NCBI GenBank assembly: GCA_050084985.1
Contig: JBITNC010000002.1
Coordinates: 8,680,001-8,744,000 of the forward strand
Reading direction: 5' to 3'
Origin: Nageia nagi
Taxonomy: Eukaryota > Pinophyta
Length of the DNA: 64,000 bases
Shown: in pieces, positions 38,541 to 50,126 of the stretch
Numbering within the stretch: position 1 is the stretch's first letter
Layout: every line of letters starts with the position of its first letter
Notes under the pieces: generated by a model
What the model was told of the DNA's origin: nothing
Databases searched by the model: none
Seen by the model: only the letters and a program-made list of their open reading frames with translations
Translations under genes and position numbers: made by a program

Positions 38541-38966
38541 AAAGGATGACTGGGTGTGGATCGAGGTGTTTAGGCTAGATGGCATCACTCAATTGCACCA
38601 AGTCATCATGATGAGGCATACATTTAGACACTAGTGGAGCACTAGGATTCAAAGTACAACACCTTCCATTTTCTAATCAAGAAGATGATCATTACCTTAA
38701 AGGGATGTGTATCAAATCTTAAGGGTGACCCTTGAGGGCAATATGATCATAGAGGCTGCCACTAAGATTGGGGTGATGCAACATATGTTTAGAGACAAAT
38801 AGGAGTTGATCAAGACCAAACACAATGGGATTTACTACACCATCATATATGAGTAATGAATACTGAGTCACTAGGAAATGATGGTGATGACCCTAATTAG
38901 CAGCTTTTTATTACCGAACAAGAGTGGACATAGGTTCCACTAGAACCTATTATACATTGTTAAATA
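38541..38966 (+). pseudogene. Plant mobile domain (PMD) protein, copy 2, N-terminal part
   Basis: The frame matches copy 1 from DDWVWIEVFRLDGITQLHQ through the VTLEG region, with a frameshift near 38,608 and several stops. It is interrupted at 38,966 by the LTR of element D. The next part of the same frame lies at 57,365-57,542. It is oriented + like the other two copies. It is the most broken of the three. Confidence 0.65.
38962..38966. repeat. Decayed target duplication of element D, left (AAATA)
   Basis: One mismatch to the AAAGA present at this place in PMD copy 1. Its partner is 57,365-57,369. Confidence 0.5.
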
Positions 38967-40084
38967 TGTAGGTCAAAATTTATGTTATATGTGCCTTAAA
39001 TAGCATAAACAAGTTAAATACACACATAAATGTCAAATTAGATAACTTTGCTTTACTTGATGAGCATTAGTTAGAAAACTTGGTAAAGGTATGTTTAGAT
39101 CCTTGAACATTAAGCTAAAAATTTGTAAGAACATCAATAAACCCTAATGGGAAGGGGGACCTTCAAACCTAATCCATTTGAGGTACCTGGGTGAGTATGA
39201 AGTAAGTCTCCTCACTTCAAATGGCATGTGAGCCCCCAAGCCCTTAATTCATTGAGAATAAATGAATTATATATTCCTATTGTGCAAATACTTGAGTCTA
39301 AATGATCTTTGGACAATTTGTATGGTGGATTTACACTATGTAAGCACTATTTACACATTTTGATGGTTAAAATTCAGATCTAAGATATGAAAACCTTGAA
39401 AATATTTAATGCTTAAAATGAGAAGATCTTTGAATATTAAGATCTAATGAGTATTTACAATGTATATTTAAGCTATTATGAGATCAAAAAATAAATTCAA
39501 TGGTGGAAATGCAAGATATCATGATTTTATCTTAAAAAAACATACTATTTTCATACAATTTAATGGAGGATACAAGAGGTAGGTCTTCCCAAGCTTCTCC
39601 ATGGTTGTATTACCTTAAAATCCTACAAAAACTTTGAATACATCCAATACATACAATAATTATTCAATTAAACCATGGAAACATCATGAAATTGTTACCT
39701 CATGAATGTGGAAGTAAAATTTGAGAGATTTGATGGAGATTTGTGGTGAAAACCATTAATCCTTCAATCCTTGTCTCAAACCCTAGCAATGATCTTGGAG
39801 AAACAATGCAAAAGCAAAAATCATATGAGTGTAAGTGAGAAAATGAATTAGGAGAGGATTTTCTAATTTCACTTTGAGTTATACACCTATTAAGATAACT
39901 TAATTAATTTGGGCAAGATACCCACTTTTGCTCATATTGGTGTTTCACTTTTTACTCTAATTTGAATTTTGAAGTAGTTTGACTTTGCACAATAAATATT
40001 AAGAATAAATCAAATAATGACTTAGGACATATCAATGCAATAAAAACATATCTACTCAAAAAGTGCTATTTTTCAATATCTACA
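38967..40084 (-). repeat. 3' LTR of element D
   Basis: Aligns over its whole length with 56,278-57,364. Shared landmarks include AAATAGCATAAA near 38,998 and 56,311, the GGATACAAGAGGTAGGTCTT phrase, and the TCTACA end. The polypurine tract lies at 40,085-40,097. Confidence 0.85.
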
Positions 40085-40097
40085 TTTTGCCCCTATT
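40085..40097 (-). other. Polypurine tract of element D
   Basis: The minus strand reads AATAGGGGCAAAA immediately before the LTR start TGTAGA. It gives the direction of element D. Confidence 0.7.
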
Positions 40098-41300
40098 GGA
40101 CTAGGTCTTTTACACAAAAGACTTAGTTCAACAAGAGATACTTGGATGTTAGTTAAGAAAACATTTGTAATTTGAACATTCAAAAATTTGAACATTTGAA
40201 TGAAATTTAATTTGAACAATCTAAAATTTGAACTTTAAACATTGAACTTTGAACAATTTGAACACTTCAAACAAATATATAAAAATAATATGTTCTTGAT
40301 GAAAAAAAAGCATAAAAATTCGAAACAAATATGAGTAGGAATTCGAATGTAGAATTCGTCAAATTCAAATCCTAAATAATGTGTTCTTGAAAAATTTGAA
40401 ACAAATATGGATAATAATTTGAATGTACCTTGCGATAATTCAAACCCTAACCAATGTGTTCATGGAATATTTAGAACAAATTAGCCTCTAACTCTTGTAA
40501 TCTTCTCATAATTTAACTTTCATTTTGCACACTAGGTACTCCAAAAGGTGAACTTGGTCCACCATGGGGTGATTTGATCCACCATAAGACTAATTTGGTT
40601 TATTGAACAAACTAACTTGTCTCTCAAAAGTATGTGCATTGGGGTTATAGAATGTGCCTTGTTGACACCATGATGATCCTTATGTGTTGTACCCAAGATT
40701 TTGATTATAAACTTGTTGTTAACCTTGGGGTTGAAATTGAGTATTAGAACCATAACTTTGTTGTATATGTTGACCACTATTCTATTACATATCATAACCT
40801 TTCCCTTGTTGTGTACCATGTGAAATATTCTAAATTTTATTTGCATGTAAACCAACCATCTATTTTTGGTAAATAATACTTTAACTGTGCCCAATTAATT
40901 ATTGCATCTATTCCATGTATGGAGTTGACCAACCTTGTTAGGTATTTTGATGGTTTCTATTTTGATTGGATTTTGGAAATGGGCTATACATTTGTTTGGC
41001 CCACTTTGGATATTTTGAAATGGATGAATTTGAAAGTGAATCATGCCTTGGTTTGGCCCAATTTGGGTATTTTATTGGTTTTGCACAAAAGGTTAGTCAA
41101 GTCCATCCAAATCATCAAGATTGGATTAGTTTAATTGATTAAAATTGGGGTTTTGTCCTTGTGAATTAATGCTCTAAGATACCTACTTTTTTCAAATTTA
41201 AAAATTATTAGCATTTCTATTTTGGACATTTGGTGAATTTTGGAAGGCAATGTGTTAAGAAGAATTAGCTTGGTTGGAGTTCATTATCAATTGAAATGGA
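40098..41300 (-). pseudogene. Element D, Asn/Gln-rich Gag-like remnant, second part
   Basis: The minus strand reads as a broken, highly Asn/Gln/Pro-biased protein. Pieces include NTQIGPNQGMIHFQ, then QQGKGYDM and SYGSNTQFQPQG further on, with frequent stops at expected Gln codons. This bias resembles the disordered parts of some plant Ty3 Gag proteins, but there is no zinc knuckle or Gag core that I can name. An open frame of 120 codons in another frame (40,532-40,894) is a shadow of it. It is separated from its first part by Gypsy-2. Confidence 0.45.
41296..41300. repeat. Target site duplication, left (ATGGA)
   Basis: ATGGA precedes the left LTR of Gypsy-2 and is repeated exactly at 45,012-45,016. 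Confidence 0.9.
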
Positions 41301-41906
41301 TGATCTAGGTGGATATTGGTGGCCACCTACCTATTCCACTTGGGCACCCACCATTGTCTCTTTCAGTTTGTTAGTGTCGGCATAACTTACTATTTTTAGC
41401 AATTTTTTGGGTGCTAAACTTTTGAAGCTATTTTGAGGCACTAAATGACATTTTTTGGGCATCATCATTCATTATTTCATGGAATGAAATTCATCCTAAA
41501 AGTTGTATTCCTCAGATAGAGCTTTTTAACGAGGTATCATGTGCATCAAACGGAGATAGTATGCCAAAGTTATGTCCTTGGGAAGTTGAAACACTAATTT
41601 ACCCAAACGAGGCCCATAGTTTTGGCACTTCATCTCCTAGGGTTAGGATTTTGGGATGTTAGGGTTCTCCATTATTTCTCAATAATAAATAGGCCCTCAA
41701 GCCTCATTGTAACATAGTTCAAAGGCCTGTAGCTGCAACAGCTCTTCTTAGAGATAGCTGCCAGTGCCCTAGCTAGTTTTATTTCCATTCTATCTGTAAG
41801 CAAATTTCATTCTTTAATAATAATGAAATGAAGTGTTATTTCTATTGCATCTCTATATTTATGGTTATATGTTTATTCTATTACATTCCTACATAAATTC
41901 AGATTT
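41301..41906 (+). repeat. 5' LTR of Gypsy-2
   Basis: The LTR is 606 bp, starting TGATCTAGGTGG. The original end (CTGGATCA in the other copy) has decayed to TCAGATTT by transitions plus one transversion. An AATAATAAATAGG motif near 41,681 is a candidate TATA region. Confidence 0.92.
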
Positions 41907-41907
41907 G

Positions 41908-41919
41908 TGGTATCAGAGC
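41908..41919 (+). other. Primer binding site of Gypsy-2 (tRNA-iMet)
   Basis: An exact TGGTATCAGAGC one base after the LTR end. Confidence 0.92.
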
Positions 41920-42116
41920 GATCTATTTTTCTCGATCCTTCTTTGCATGTCCCCAATGAGGTCATGGTATAAGGAGTTAGGGCTTGATCTGGTGGAACCT
42001 TTGCAAGATCAGCCTTGCAAACCTCGATGAACACCCATGGGGGATGAAAAGAAAGATGAGGGAGTAGGAGATCCTATCAAAAGATTGCTCAAGGAGGCCT
42101 TGAAACACAAAGGAAC

Positions 42117-44394
42117 ATGATGATGGATAACTTTGCTCAGATTCTTCAACGGTTGCCCATCAGTGATGCATCTGCATCCAGTAGCCACTCTGGAGTTGCA
42201 ACTCCTTTTAAGGTACAAGTAAATTTTGACATTCCCATATTTGAGGGTCAAATAGATGCTGATGCCATAGATATATGGTTGAATCTATTAGAAGGATATT
42301 TCTCTATGCATGAATTTTCAGATCAGGAGAAGATTATTTTTGCACTCCTTAAAGCTAACCCCCATGTTAAGGACTATTGGGAAACCTACTATGCAAAGAA
42401 GGACCAGACAGAACCCTCTCTATTCTCAAATATACCAACTTGGAATTCTTTTCAAGATGCCATCAAGGAATAGTACTATCTTATGGGGAGCTATGAGGAC
42501 AAGTACATACAATGGACCATGCTACGATAAAAAGGGATCAAGATGTGCATGAGCTGACGAATCTATTCCATACCCTACGCACAAAGTTGGGTGTCAAAGA
42601 TTCAGAGAAACATTTGGTGCTAAAATATTGTAGCTATCTGCATAGATACATTCAGGAGGAAATGGAGTTCCTTGACATCTCCTCTCTTGGTATGGCATAC
42701 CGATATGCTACCAAGATTGAGCAAAAATTCAAATAGAAGAAGCAAGACTTTGGATCTACGAATCAAAAGCAAGGGAAAGATGCTTCCAAATCATAGAACA
42801 AAGGATAGAGCCAAGGCATGGTGGCCAAAGACAACCCGTCAAAGCCAAAGAAGGACACAGGAAAGTGGTGTGAGTTCCATAAGAGCTCCACTCACAACAC
42901 AAGTGAGTGTTGGGCCAAGCAATTGCTAATGGTCGAGATGAGGGCTTCTGAGTTAGATGCATGCTTTGACTCTGAATCAAAACCTGAAAAGGGGAATGAA
43001 AAAGTGAAATAGATTATTGATGTGGATCCCAATGCCATTGTTGCCACTACAAAGGTCTAGAAGTAGGAACCAAAAGATCCAAAGGAGGAGGAACATCTCT
43101 TCCACTCCTAGATGTGGATAAAGGGCTCCCCTGTATAGTTCCTTGTCAATAATGGAAGCTAAAAGAACCTCATTTCATTAGACACCATGAAGCGATTGGG
43201 CTTATCGACCACCGCTCACCCACATCCACACACCATCAGGTGGCTTCACCAAGGAAAAGATCTTCACATCAGCCAGTAGTGCTACCTTCCCTATAGCATC
43301 AAGCCCTTCACAGATGAGGTATTATGTGATGTTGCTCCTATTTATGCTTCTGATGTATTATTAGGACAACCATACTTGTGGAAGCATCATGCTGTGTATG
43401 AGTCTCAACCTTGTGTTGTTATTATTACTTTGGGAAATAAGTTGTACAGGATACCAGGGGTACCACCTCCTATGGCTATCTCTTTGGTTACTACAAAATA
43501 ATGCAGTAAGCTCATTTCCCAAACCAAAAAATTCATTTTCCTGATGATTCACCCCCAGGGCAAGAAGAAGACTATGGCCATGACCTCCAGATAGGGCCCC
43601 TTTGCATAACAACAACAAATGGATAAGGTTATGGAGGAGTACATGGACATCTTCACCTCACCCATAGGGGTTCCTCTACACTGTCAGGTCAAGCACCCGA
43701 TTGATCTAACCCCAGGTGCACTGCTACCCAGTGGATCGATCTATCAACACTCTATTCTAGAAAATAATGAAATCAAGAGGCAGATTCAGGCCAAGTCCAC
43801 TCACATCCAATCTAAAGTTGACAAAGCAAGTATCTTCATCGAGCGCATTCAACACATCCACCAATAGGTGTATGATATATTGGATAGAGCCAATACAAAG
43901 TACAATCAATGCCATGATCAACATCAGGTGCCACACAACTTCCAGGTGGGAGACAAAGTATGGCTACATTTGCAGAAGGAGCACCTCACTAGACCCCATT
44001 GCAAGCTTCACCTGCTCTGATACAGGCTGTACACCATCACCAAGGTTGTAGGGAATAATGCTTTCAAGCTTAGGATTCCACCATTCCTTGGATAGCACCT
44101 AGTCTTCAATGTGGATCACCTTCATCCTTACTTCCCACCTCTACTGGACACTTCAAACATTGCAGAACAACTTACACCAATAGAGTTAAACCTAGACTGC
44201 ATGGAACAAGCCACCATAGATTGTATCATGGACATGCAAATCAAGAACACTCACCAATAGAGGATCCAACTATATCGGGTTGTCAAAGTTGGCCAACTCC
44301 TACACTAAGGAAAGTGGTTCACCAGGGACTAAGTTCAGTAGAAATTTCCTCATCTCATGGAGGAACTTAATGTAATGGGGACCATTACTTTCTA
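42117..44394 (+). pseudogene. Gypsy-2 gag-protease with internal pol deletion
   Basis: The Gag N-terminal part at 42,117-42,470 includes IPIFEGQIDADAIDIWLNLL and is open. A shift near 42,500 changes frame. The middle of Gag follows (MAYRYATKIEQKFK), then a zinc knuckle of type CX2HX4HX4C (CEFHKSSTHNTSEC) near 42,870. The retropepsin at about 43,130-43,490 has the catalytic region FLVNNGS (DSG lost) and DVLLGQPYLW. The start of RT at 43,619-43,790 (GVPLHCQVKHPIDLTPG) joins in frame, after IKRQIQ, to the C-terminal integrase region (DRANTKYNQCHDQHQ, FQVGDKVWLHLQKE, FNVDHLHPYFPP). RT, RNase H and the integrase catalytic core are deleted. Scattered stops, mostly at expected Gln codons, make it inactive. 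Confidence 0.88.
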
Positions 44395-44405
44395 AGGGGG
44401 AGGAA
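44393..44405 (+). other. Polypurine tract of Gypsy-2
   Basis: TAAGGGGGAGGAA directly before the 3' LTR start. Confidence 0.85.
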
Positions 44406-45011
44406 TGATCCAGGTGGATATTGGTGGCCACCTACCTATTCCACTTGGGCACCCACCATTGTCTCTTTCAATTTGTTAATGTCGGCATAACTTACTATTT
44501 TTAGCAATTTTTTGGGTCCTGAACTTTTGGAGTCATTTTGAGGCACTAAATGATGTTTTTTGGGCATCATCATTTGTCATTTCATAGAATGAAATTCATC
44601 CTAAAAGTTGTAGTCCTTGGATAGAGCTTTCTAATGATGTATCATGTGCATCAAACAGAGATAGTATGCCAAAGTTACGTCCCTAGGAAGTTGAAACACC
44701 AATTTACCCAAATGGGGCCCATAGTTTTGGCACTTCATCTCCTAGGGTTAGGATTTTGGGATGTTAGGGTTCTCCATAATTTCTCAATAATAAATAGGCC
44801 CTCAAGCCTCATTATAACATAGTTCAGAGGCCTGTAGCCGCAACAAATCTTCTCAAAGATAGCTGCCAGTGCCCTAGCTAGTTTTATTTCCATTCTATCT
44901 GTAAGCAAATTTCATTCTTTGACAGTAATGAAATGAAGTGTTATTTCCACTGCATCTCTATATTTATGGTTATATGTTTATTCTATTACATTCCTACATA
45001 AATCTGGATCA
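44406..45011 (+). repeat. 3' LTR of Gypsy-2
   Basis: The LTR is 606 bp, starting TGATCCAGGTGG and ending GGATCA. It is preceded by the polypurine tract at 44,393-44,405 (TAAGGGGGAGGAA). Confidence 0.92.
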
Positions 45012-45016
45012 ATGGA
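45012..45016. repeat. Target site duplication, right (ATGGA)
   Basis: Exact partner of 41,296-41,300. Its position fixes the LTR end at 45,011. Confidence 0.9.
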
Positions 45017-47304
45017 GGAGGTGTGTTGTGTTGAAAAACATTTTGAAAGTTGGGTATTATGTTTTGAAAGTATTGTTTTTGTTCAACTTTAGTGGGGGGT
45101 TGAGGTTGAGAAATGATGGGTTTTTCTTGGAATAACCTCTGGTTGAATATTTCTTATGATTGTTTGATATTCTTTTGAAATTTAAAAAAATCAATATTGG
45201 GTTGTAAATTCTCCACAACCAAAGGTTCTTTGGGTGGTTAAGGTATTTTAAATGTGATATCCTAGTTAGTGGATAGTTTACATTCTTGAGGTGGAAACCA
45301 ACATTTGTGCAATTAGTGTTTTAAGTGGATTAAGGTCACTTTGTGAGATGGCTATTTAAGGGATATTCTTTTGAATGTTATCCATCATATATTGGTACCA
45401 ATTTTTTTTTTTAGGATTTTTTTATTAAGTTTATGAGGGGATAAAGATGTACCAATAGTAGCTTGAGGTACACTCCCATTCATGATGGCCTTATTGTAAT
45501 TATTAGACCAAACCAAAATATCCCTTAGCATTCCATATGGTTGTGGATAAGCTTATGGTGTGGGACAACTTGAGTTGTTAACTTCCTCCATCACTCTTTC
45601 CATCTGATTGGGTGTAAGATGTTGAAAGGTTTGGAGTGCCTTATGAAACCCAATGGACTAATTTTTCACACTATTTGTTAGTTCATCTTTTACCTCACAT
45701 TCCCCTTTCTATTTTCTTTGAGCCCTTGTTTCCACCATTTCCATAAGGTAATCCTCATACCATACCATATCTTCATATAGATCAGGCTCTATTATCACAA
45801 AACTACAATGTGGAACTTTTACGAACTATGAGTACAATGGAAGTGAAAGTACAAATAAGAATGAAACAAACACCAAATAAAGAGCTTACAATTTTTTCCA
45901 AAATTTTATTCTTATTTAGCTAGGTGCAAGATTAAAATAAACACTTAAGATGATAATGCAAGCATTATATGAAGATAATAATGATTGTACATATCAATTT
46001 TTTCTTAGTTGCTCTAGTCTTTTCTTTGTTCAATTAAACACTTATCTTTTTTATTTTGATAGATTTTAATGCAAATTGTTCTTTTTGACACAATCTTATT
46101 TAAGTTTCCCTAGACACAATGATTCTAATAAAGCATTTATCAAGGAAAAGGATAAATATTCTAGGGGTGTAGATAATTTTGCAAGGGTACATAGGTACCT
46201 TTATGAGAAGCTATCCCAAATAGAGGAGGGCTCCCACTTTGGTTTTCATATTCAATTATGGGTTAGGTTGAGGTAATAATATCCATGTGCCCTAGTAACT
46301 CCCTAGGATTATGATGGAATTTATTACAAAAAGCAATATGAGATGCAATTAACATGAAGTGCATACTACTCCTTCAACAATGTTTGAAATTCCTTCCCAA
46401 GTATGCTCTTTTCAATAACTTTTTTCTTTTCAAAATGAAATAGAGCAAAGTAACAATTTATGATGCACTCAATAAAGAGAAAACAAGTTCCCAACAAGAA
46501 AATAAGACCCTAGTTCAAGACATGAATTTTAAACATAAAGTAAATTTCTTACATATGCAACAATACCCCCATGGATAAATGCAATTTTGCTATTACACAA
46601 TACGAAAGAGGGCAAGACTATAATGCACCAAGCAATGAAACAATATGAACAAGGTATGCAAAGGAATTCAAATTATTACCTAGATAAGAATGTTCCCTTC
46701 TACTCCAGGTGTAAAGCCAAGGAGGCTACAAGTCCCTCCCATATGAGAGATCTTTAAACAAACTAAAGCCAATCTAAAAGGAAAAATACTAAAATAATAA
46801 TAATAATGGATGCACACTCTATCGTGATCGAAAACACATCCCCTACAACATTGCATAATTACATTTGGCTATGAAAAGCCAAAAATCCCTATATTATTAC
46901 AAAAGTTTCACTAAAAATTGAAAAGTTAAGGTACATTGGTCCTAGGCATGATATGAATCGCATCTTGACTGAGTTTGAACTAAGAAAAATAGGTCTATGT
47001 TTCTAGGTGCAAATCTAAATTGCATCTCTTCTAAGACTTTTCTGAGCAAACAAAGCCTCTATTTAGGGGCATTACATACCTAGGATCAAGTATGGAGCTC
47101 AAATGGGCTATTTTTAGGGCACAATGCACCTAGGGGTTGGGGGTAGTTTGCTTAGCTAATGGCTTCCTGGGCATAGTGCACCTAGCCTGCAATGCATTAT
47201 GGGCTCTAAAAATACTCTAAAACTTCCTTGCAACTTCTTGCCTCTATTTTTAAGTGCGATATGACTATTACCAAGCATGAATTGGATTGAAACTAGGTAA
47301 AAAC
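45017..47304 (-). pseudogene. Element D interior with Gag-like remnant, first part
   Basis: On the minus strand, 45,800-45,020 reads as a broken frame. It has a charged part (YEDYLMEMVETRAQRK, then NQMERVMEEVNN) followed by a Pro/Gln-rich part (QPQPPTKVEQKQYFQNIIPN). It continues beyond Gypsy-2 at 41,300. The rest, 45,800-47,304, is AT-rich. It has one short + strand frame (46,076-46,276, KDKYSRGVDNFARVHRYLYE) that I do not recognise. No enzymatic domain was seen. Confidence 0.45.
47300..47304. repeat. Target duplication of Copia-B, left (AAAAC)
   Basis: One mismatch to ATAAC at 56,061-56,065. Confidence 0.6.
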
Positions 47305-47795
47305 TATTAGAATTTGTAATGAAATATTGTGAATATCTAAACTCCTTGTAAATTCAATTAATCACTTAAAGGATATTTTAGATACCTTAAGGGATTAATT
47401 GAATTCTTTATTATGTAAACTTTGACCTTACCAAGTGGTTAGTTGGTAGGTTAAAGTTAGGTAATACCTTTATTGTAACCCTAACCTTACCCTTGGGTTA
47501 AAGGGAGGTTAGGGAGGTGCTCTCACGCTATAAATAGAGAGCTTCTCCTCTTGTAAAATAACTAAGATTTTGAAGTAAGATTACTCTACTAGTTTGTGTA
47601 AGAGAGAAAGGAATTGTTGTAAGAGGGTGCATAGATTGAGAATTGAGATCTAGTTGTGGATGTACTCCCAAGGAGGGAGGAACCATATTATATTTGTGTT
47701 ATCTTGTGTGAATGGTGTTATTAGCTTGTAGATGTTGAATGATTATGTTTCCTATAGTCTTGGACCTGAGGATTAGTGTAGAGCTAAATCTTTCA
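47305..47795 (+). repeat. 5' LTR of Copia-B (LTR type B)
   Basis: The start has changed from TG to TA (TATTAGAATT); the end is CTTTCA. It contains the palindrome at 47,351-47,405 and TATAAATA at 47,529. It shares motifs with LTR types A and C but is clearly a separate subtype. Confidence 0.93.
47529..47536 (+). promoter_or_regulatory. TATA box in 5' LTR of Copia-B
   Basis: TATAAATA followed by GAGAGC, about 225 bp into the LTR. The 3' LTR has the same at 55,793-55,800. It is probably the start of element transcription. Confidence 0.7.
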
Positions 47796-47797
47796 AT

Positions 47798-47809
47798 TGG
47801 TATCAGAGC
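47798..47809 (+). other. Primer binding site of Copia-B (tRNA-iMet)
   Basis: An exact TGGTATCAGAGC two bases after the LTR end. Confidence 0.93.
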
Positions 47810-48058
47810 TTGGTGTGGAAGCTCTTCTTCAACATCTTGAAGGTCTTTATTTCTCAACCTACACTCCATTGTTGAGGTAAAATCAAGAGAAGGTATATTT
47901 TTTTTCCTTATTATTAATTTTTTTATTATTGTGATACTAACATAATTCTTTGAAGATGTGTTAGTATGCTTAAAATGATGCAATTGATTACTAACCCTTT
48001 TTTTTAAGTTGCAATTTTTTATTGATTAGCTTATGGCTATTTTATAAAAATTGGGGTT

Positions 48059-48059
48059 A

Positions 48060-48092
<33 letters not shown>
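48059..48092. repeat. (TA)n microsatellite in Copia-B leader
   Basis: About 16 uninterrupted TA units, 0.27 kb inside the LTR. Related copies have shorter TA runs at 35,983-36,012 and near 59,075-59,090. Confidence 0.9.
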
Positions 48093-48093
<1 letters not shown>

Positions 48094-48539
48094 CATTTCT
48101 TTGTGTTCCAAATAAGTTCTTCTATTTGGGAAATAAAAATTGGTGTATTTTTTACATATTATAGAGTGTTCTGTTCTAAACTACTACTCTAGTTCCTATT
48201 TTACTCCTAAAATATTTACAATATATTCTAAAATATATGTATTTATAAAAAAATAAAAAGGGGTTTATGGGAGTTCTTTTTGTCATAAAATTTATGATTT
48301 TTGCATATATATATTTTAAAAAATATATATTTATCAGCATTTTTTTTTGTATATATAAAAATATATATATAAAATAAAAATGTGGAGGAACATAAAATGC
48401 TTTAATCCTATTATTAAAATGGATATGCACAAAATGAATACATTGAAAGGGCCTACGAATTGTTTGTGAGAATGCCTCATCGAAATGTAGTCTTATGAAC
48501 TGCAATGGTCACCCGCTGCTATTCTTCTCCTCTCCAGAG

Positions 48540-49147
48540 ATTGCAACTGCAATTTCATCCACTATCACTTCTGGCTGCTGAGAACACCACAGAAGGATGA
48601 GGTTGAACAGTTACTGTAGCTGCCACAACTACTTTTGCAACATTTTCTATGGTTTGTGAAGAAAAATCCCAACTTTGGGCACTTAAATCCTCATCCTTTC
48701 TCATTTCAAATACTATAACAATCATCCTCCTCATCAGAATCCTCAACACTCTCAAAAGCACTTGCAACAGGAGATTTTGGTGTTGTAGGTCTAATCAGTG
48801 GTGCTACTACTCTCTTTCTTGATCCTGAATGATTCAAAGATTGGTTGCTACCTTCTTATTGTGTGTGGAGGTGAGGGAGACCTGGAGGAATCGAATTGAG
48901 GTTGCCAAATGAGTTGTTCACATCGAGGCTTCCGTTAGACCAGTCGGTAGCGCTCACATCAGGCATCGAGCTCGATGCCACCCTATTATTCATCCATCGA
49001 CGCTTCTTATCATTATTGTTGAAATGTCATCACCTTTGTCTCAGCATATAACCCTCTCTTTCATATTCTTCTACCACCCCATGCGGCTTAACGCTCCTAC
49101 ACATGGCCACCATCACCTCCCTTCTACTCACGTGGCCTTTCCAATTT
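48540..49147 (-). pseudogene. Captured host-gene-like fragment in Copia-B leader (unrecognised)
   Basis: Read on the minus strand from 49,147, a nearly continuous frame of about 200 codons shows normal protein composition, quite unlike the flanking AT-rich leader. Segments in order are WKGHVSRREVMVAMCRSVKP, EEYEREGYMLRQR, NDKKRRWMNNRVASSSMPDV, then NSIPPGLPHLHTQ, GSRKRVVAPLIRPTTPKSP, an acidic ESVEDSDEEDD and finally VQPHPSVVFSAARSDSG. The frame is broken by two adjacent stops after LRQR, one stop after HTQ, and a short disturbance after the acidic run. I do not recognise the gene. The basic KKRRW patch and Ser/Pro-rich parts suggest a nuclear regulatory protein, but that is a guess. The lack of introns over about 600 bp fits capture from an mRNA or one exon. 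Confidence 0.6.
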
Positions 49148-50126
49148 TTTTCAAACATAGTTGTTGAGCATTAATTTTTTTTGTTGACTACCTGCATATT
49201 CTATGCTCCTGCACAAGCAATGTATTCTCCTTCTTGGTAAGGGAAGGGTAGCCATCACTATTTTACCTAAAAGCATTTATTTTTTTTAACTTGGAGTATT
49301 TTTTTTGTTTACTTGGAGTGTTTGAGGTAAAAGTTGCATTAAATATGCATAGGTCTCCTTTCTTTTTCATTAATACTTGCAAGCTCTCTAGAAGCAAACG
49401 TATACTTTTTGGTAGGCATTTAATATTTTTTGCTTGCTTACATGTCATGTGTTCCTATTAAATGCACTTAGAAGTACTTATACTCCAACTTTAAGCATTA
49501 TCATAATGACTATAATACTTTAAAGTAAGTAGATACATCATTACTCTTCAATGCTATCCAATTTTTTAGAAAAAAGTGGCAAATAAAGTTAATTCTTTAG
49601 GAGTATTTTTTTTATTTGCCTTAAATATTTTTTAAGTTTGGCAATTTACTTAGGTAAAATGATAAATCTTAGTGTAAAATTAACACTTTAAGGGATTTTT
49701 TTAACCTAAGTATTTTTTAATGATTTCATGTTTCCTAAAAGGGAAACCTATGCTATTTTTTAAGTAAACAAGGGAAATTTTTTACTTAAAATATAAATGC
49801 ATACTTAAAAGACAATTTTTTTTAGCATACAAGTTTCAGGGATAAAACTTTAAGGAAAAAAAAGGGGGAATTTTTATAGTTTTTTTTTACTTAAAACTTT
49901 ATCTAGATCTTGCATGCTAAATTTGTAATGCATGCCTCTTAATCTTGTGTAGAAATAAAGCATGCTTAGTGCTTAAAATTTTTTTAAATAATGCATTTTT
50001 TAAATGATGCATGTTTATTACTTAATTTTTAAGTTATGGATTAATGCTAAGTAGGACTTAGCCTTTTAAATTCATTAAAGTGTTGAATGAATTTATGAAC
50101 TTGAGCAAGTATGCAAAATGTAAAAA

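Larger units (their letters stand above)
36863..38966. repeat. PMD element copy 2, left part
   Basis: This is a direct repeat of 19,801-21,925. It is cut on the left by the Copia LTR and on the right by element D, and continues at 57,365. The first 1.6 kb is non-coding. Confidence 0.8.
41301..45011 (+). mobile_element. Gypsy-2: Ty3/Gypsy deletion derivative
   Basis: The element is 3,711 bp with two LTRs of exactly 606 bp, a perfect 5-bp duplication (ATGGA at 41,296-41,300 and 45,012-45,016), a perfect initiator-Met primer site, and a polypurine tract. About 45 of 606 LTR positions differ by eye, nearly all by transition. It encodes Gag, protease, the first residues of RT, and then the C-terminal end of integrase, so RT, RNase H and the integrase core are missing. 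It is inserted in the Gag-like region of element D. Confidence 0.93.

Noticed and set aside
40532-40894. 120-codon minus-strand frame
   Set aside because: A shifted frame of the Asn/Gln-rich Gag-like remnant of element D; the biased composition explains the lack of stops.
41833-42030. Short + strand frames in the Gypsy-2 LTR (also 44,938-45,135)
   Set aside because: Both are the same LTR sequence in each LTR copy, without protein features; accidental open frames.
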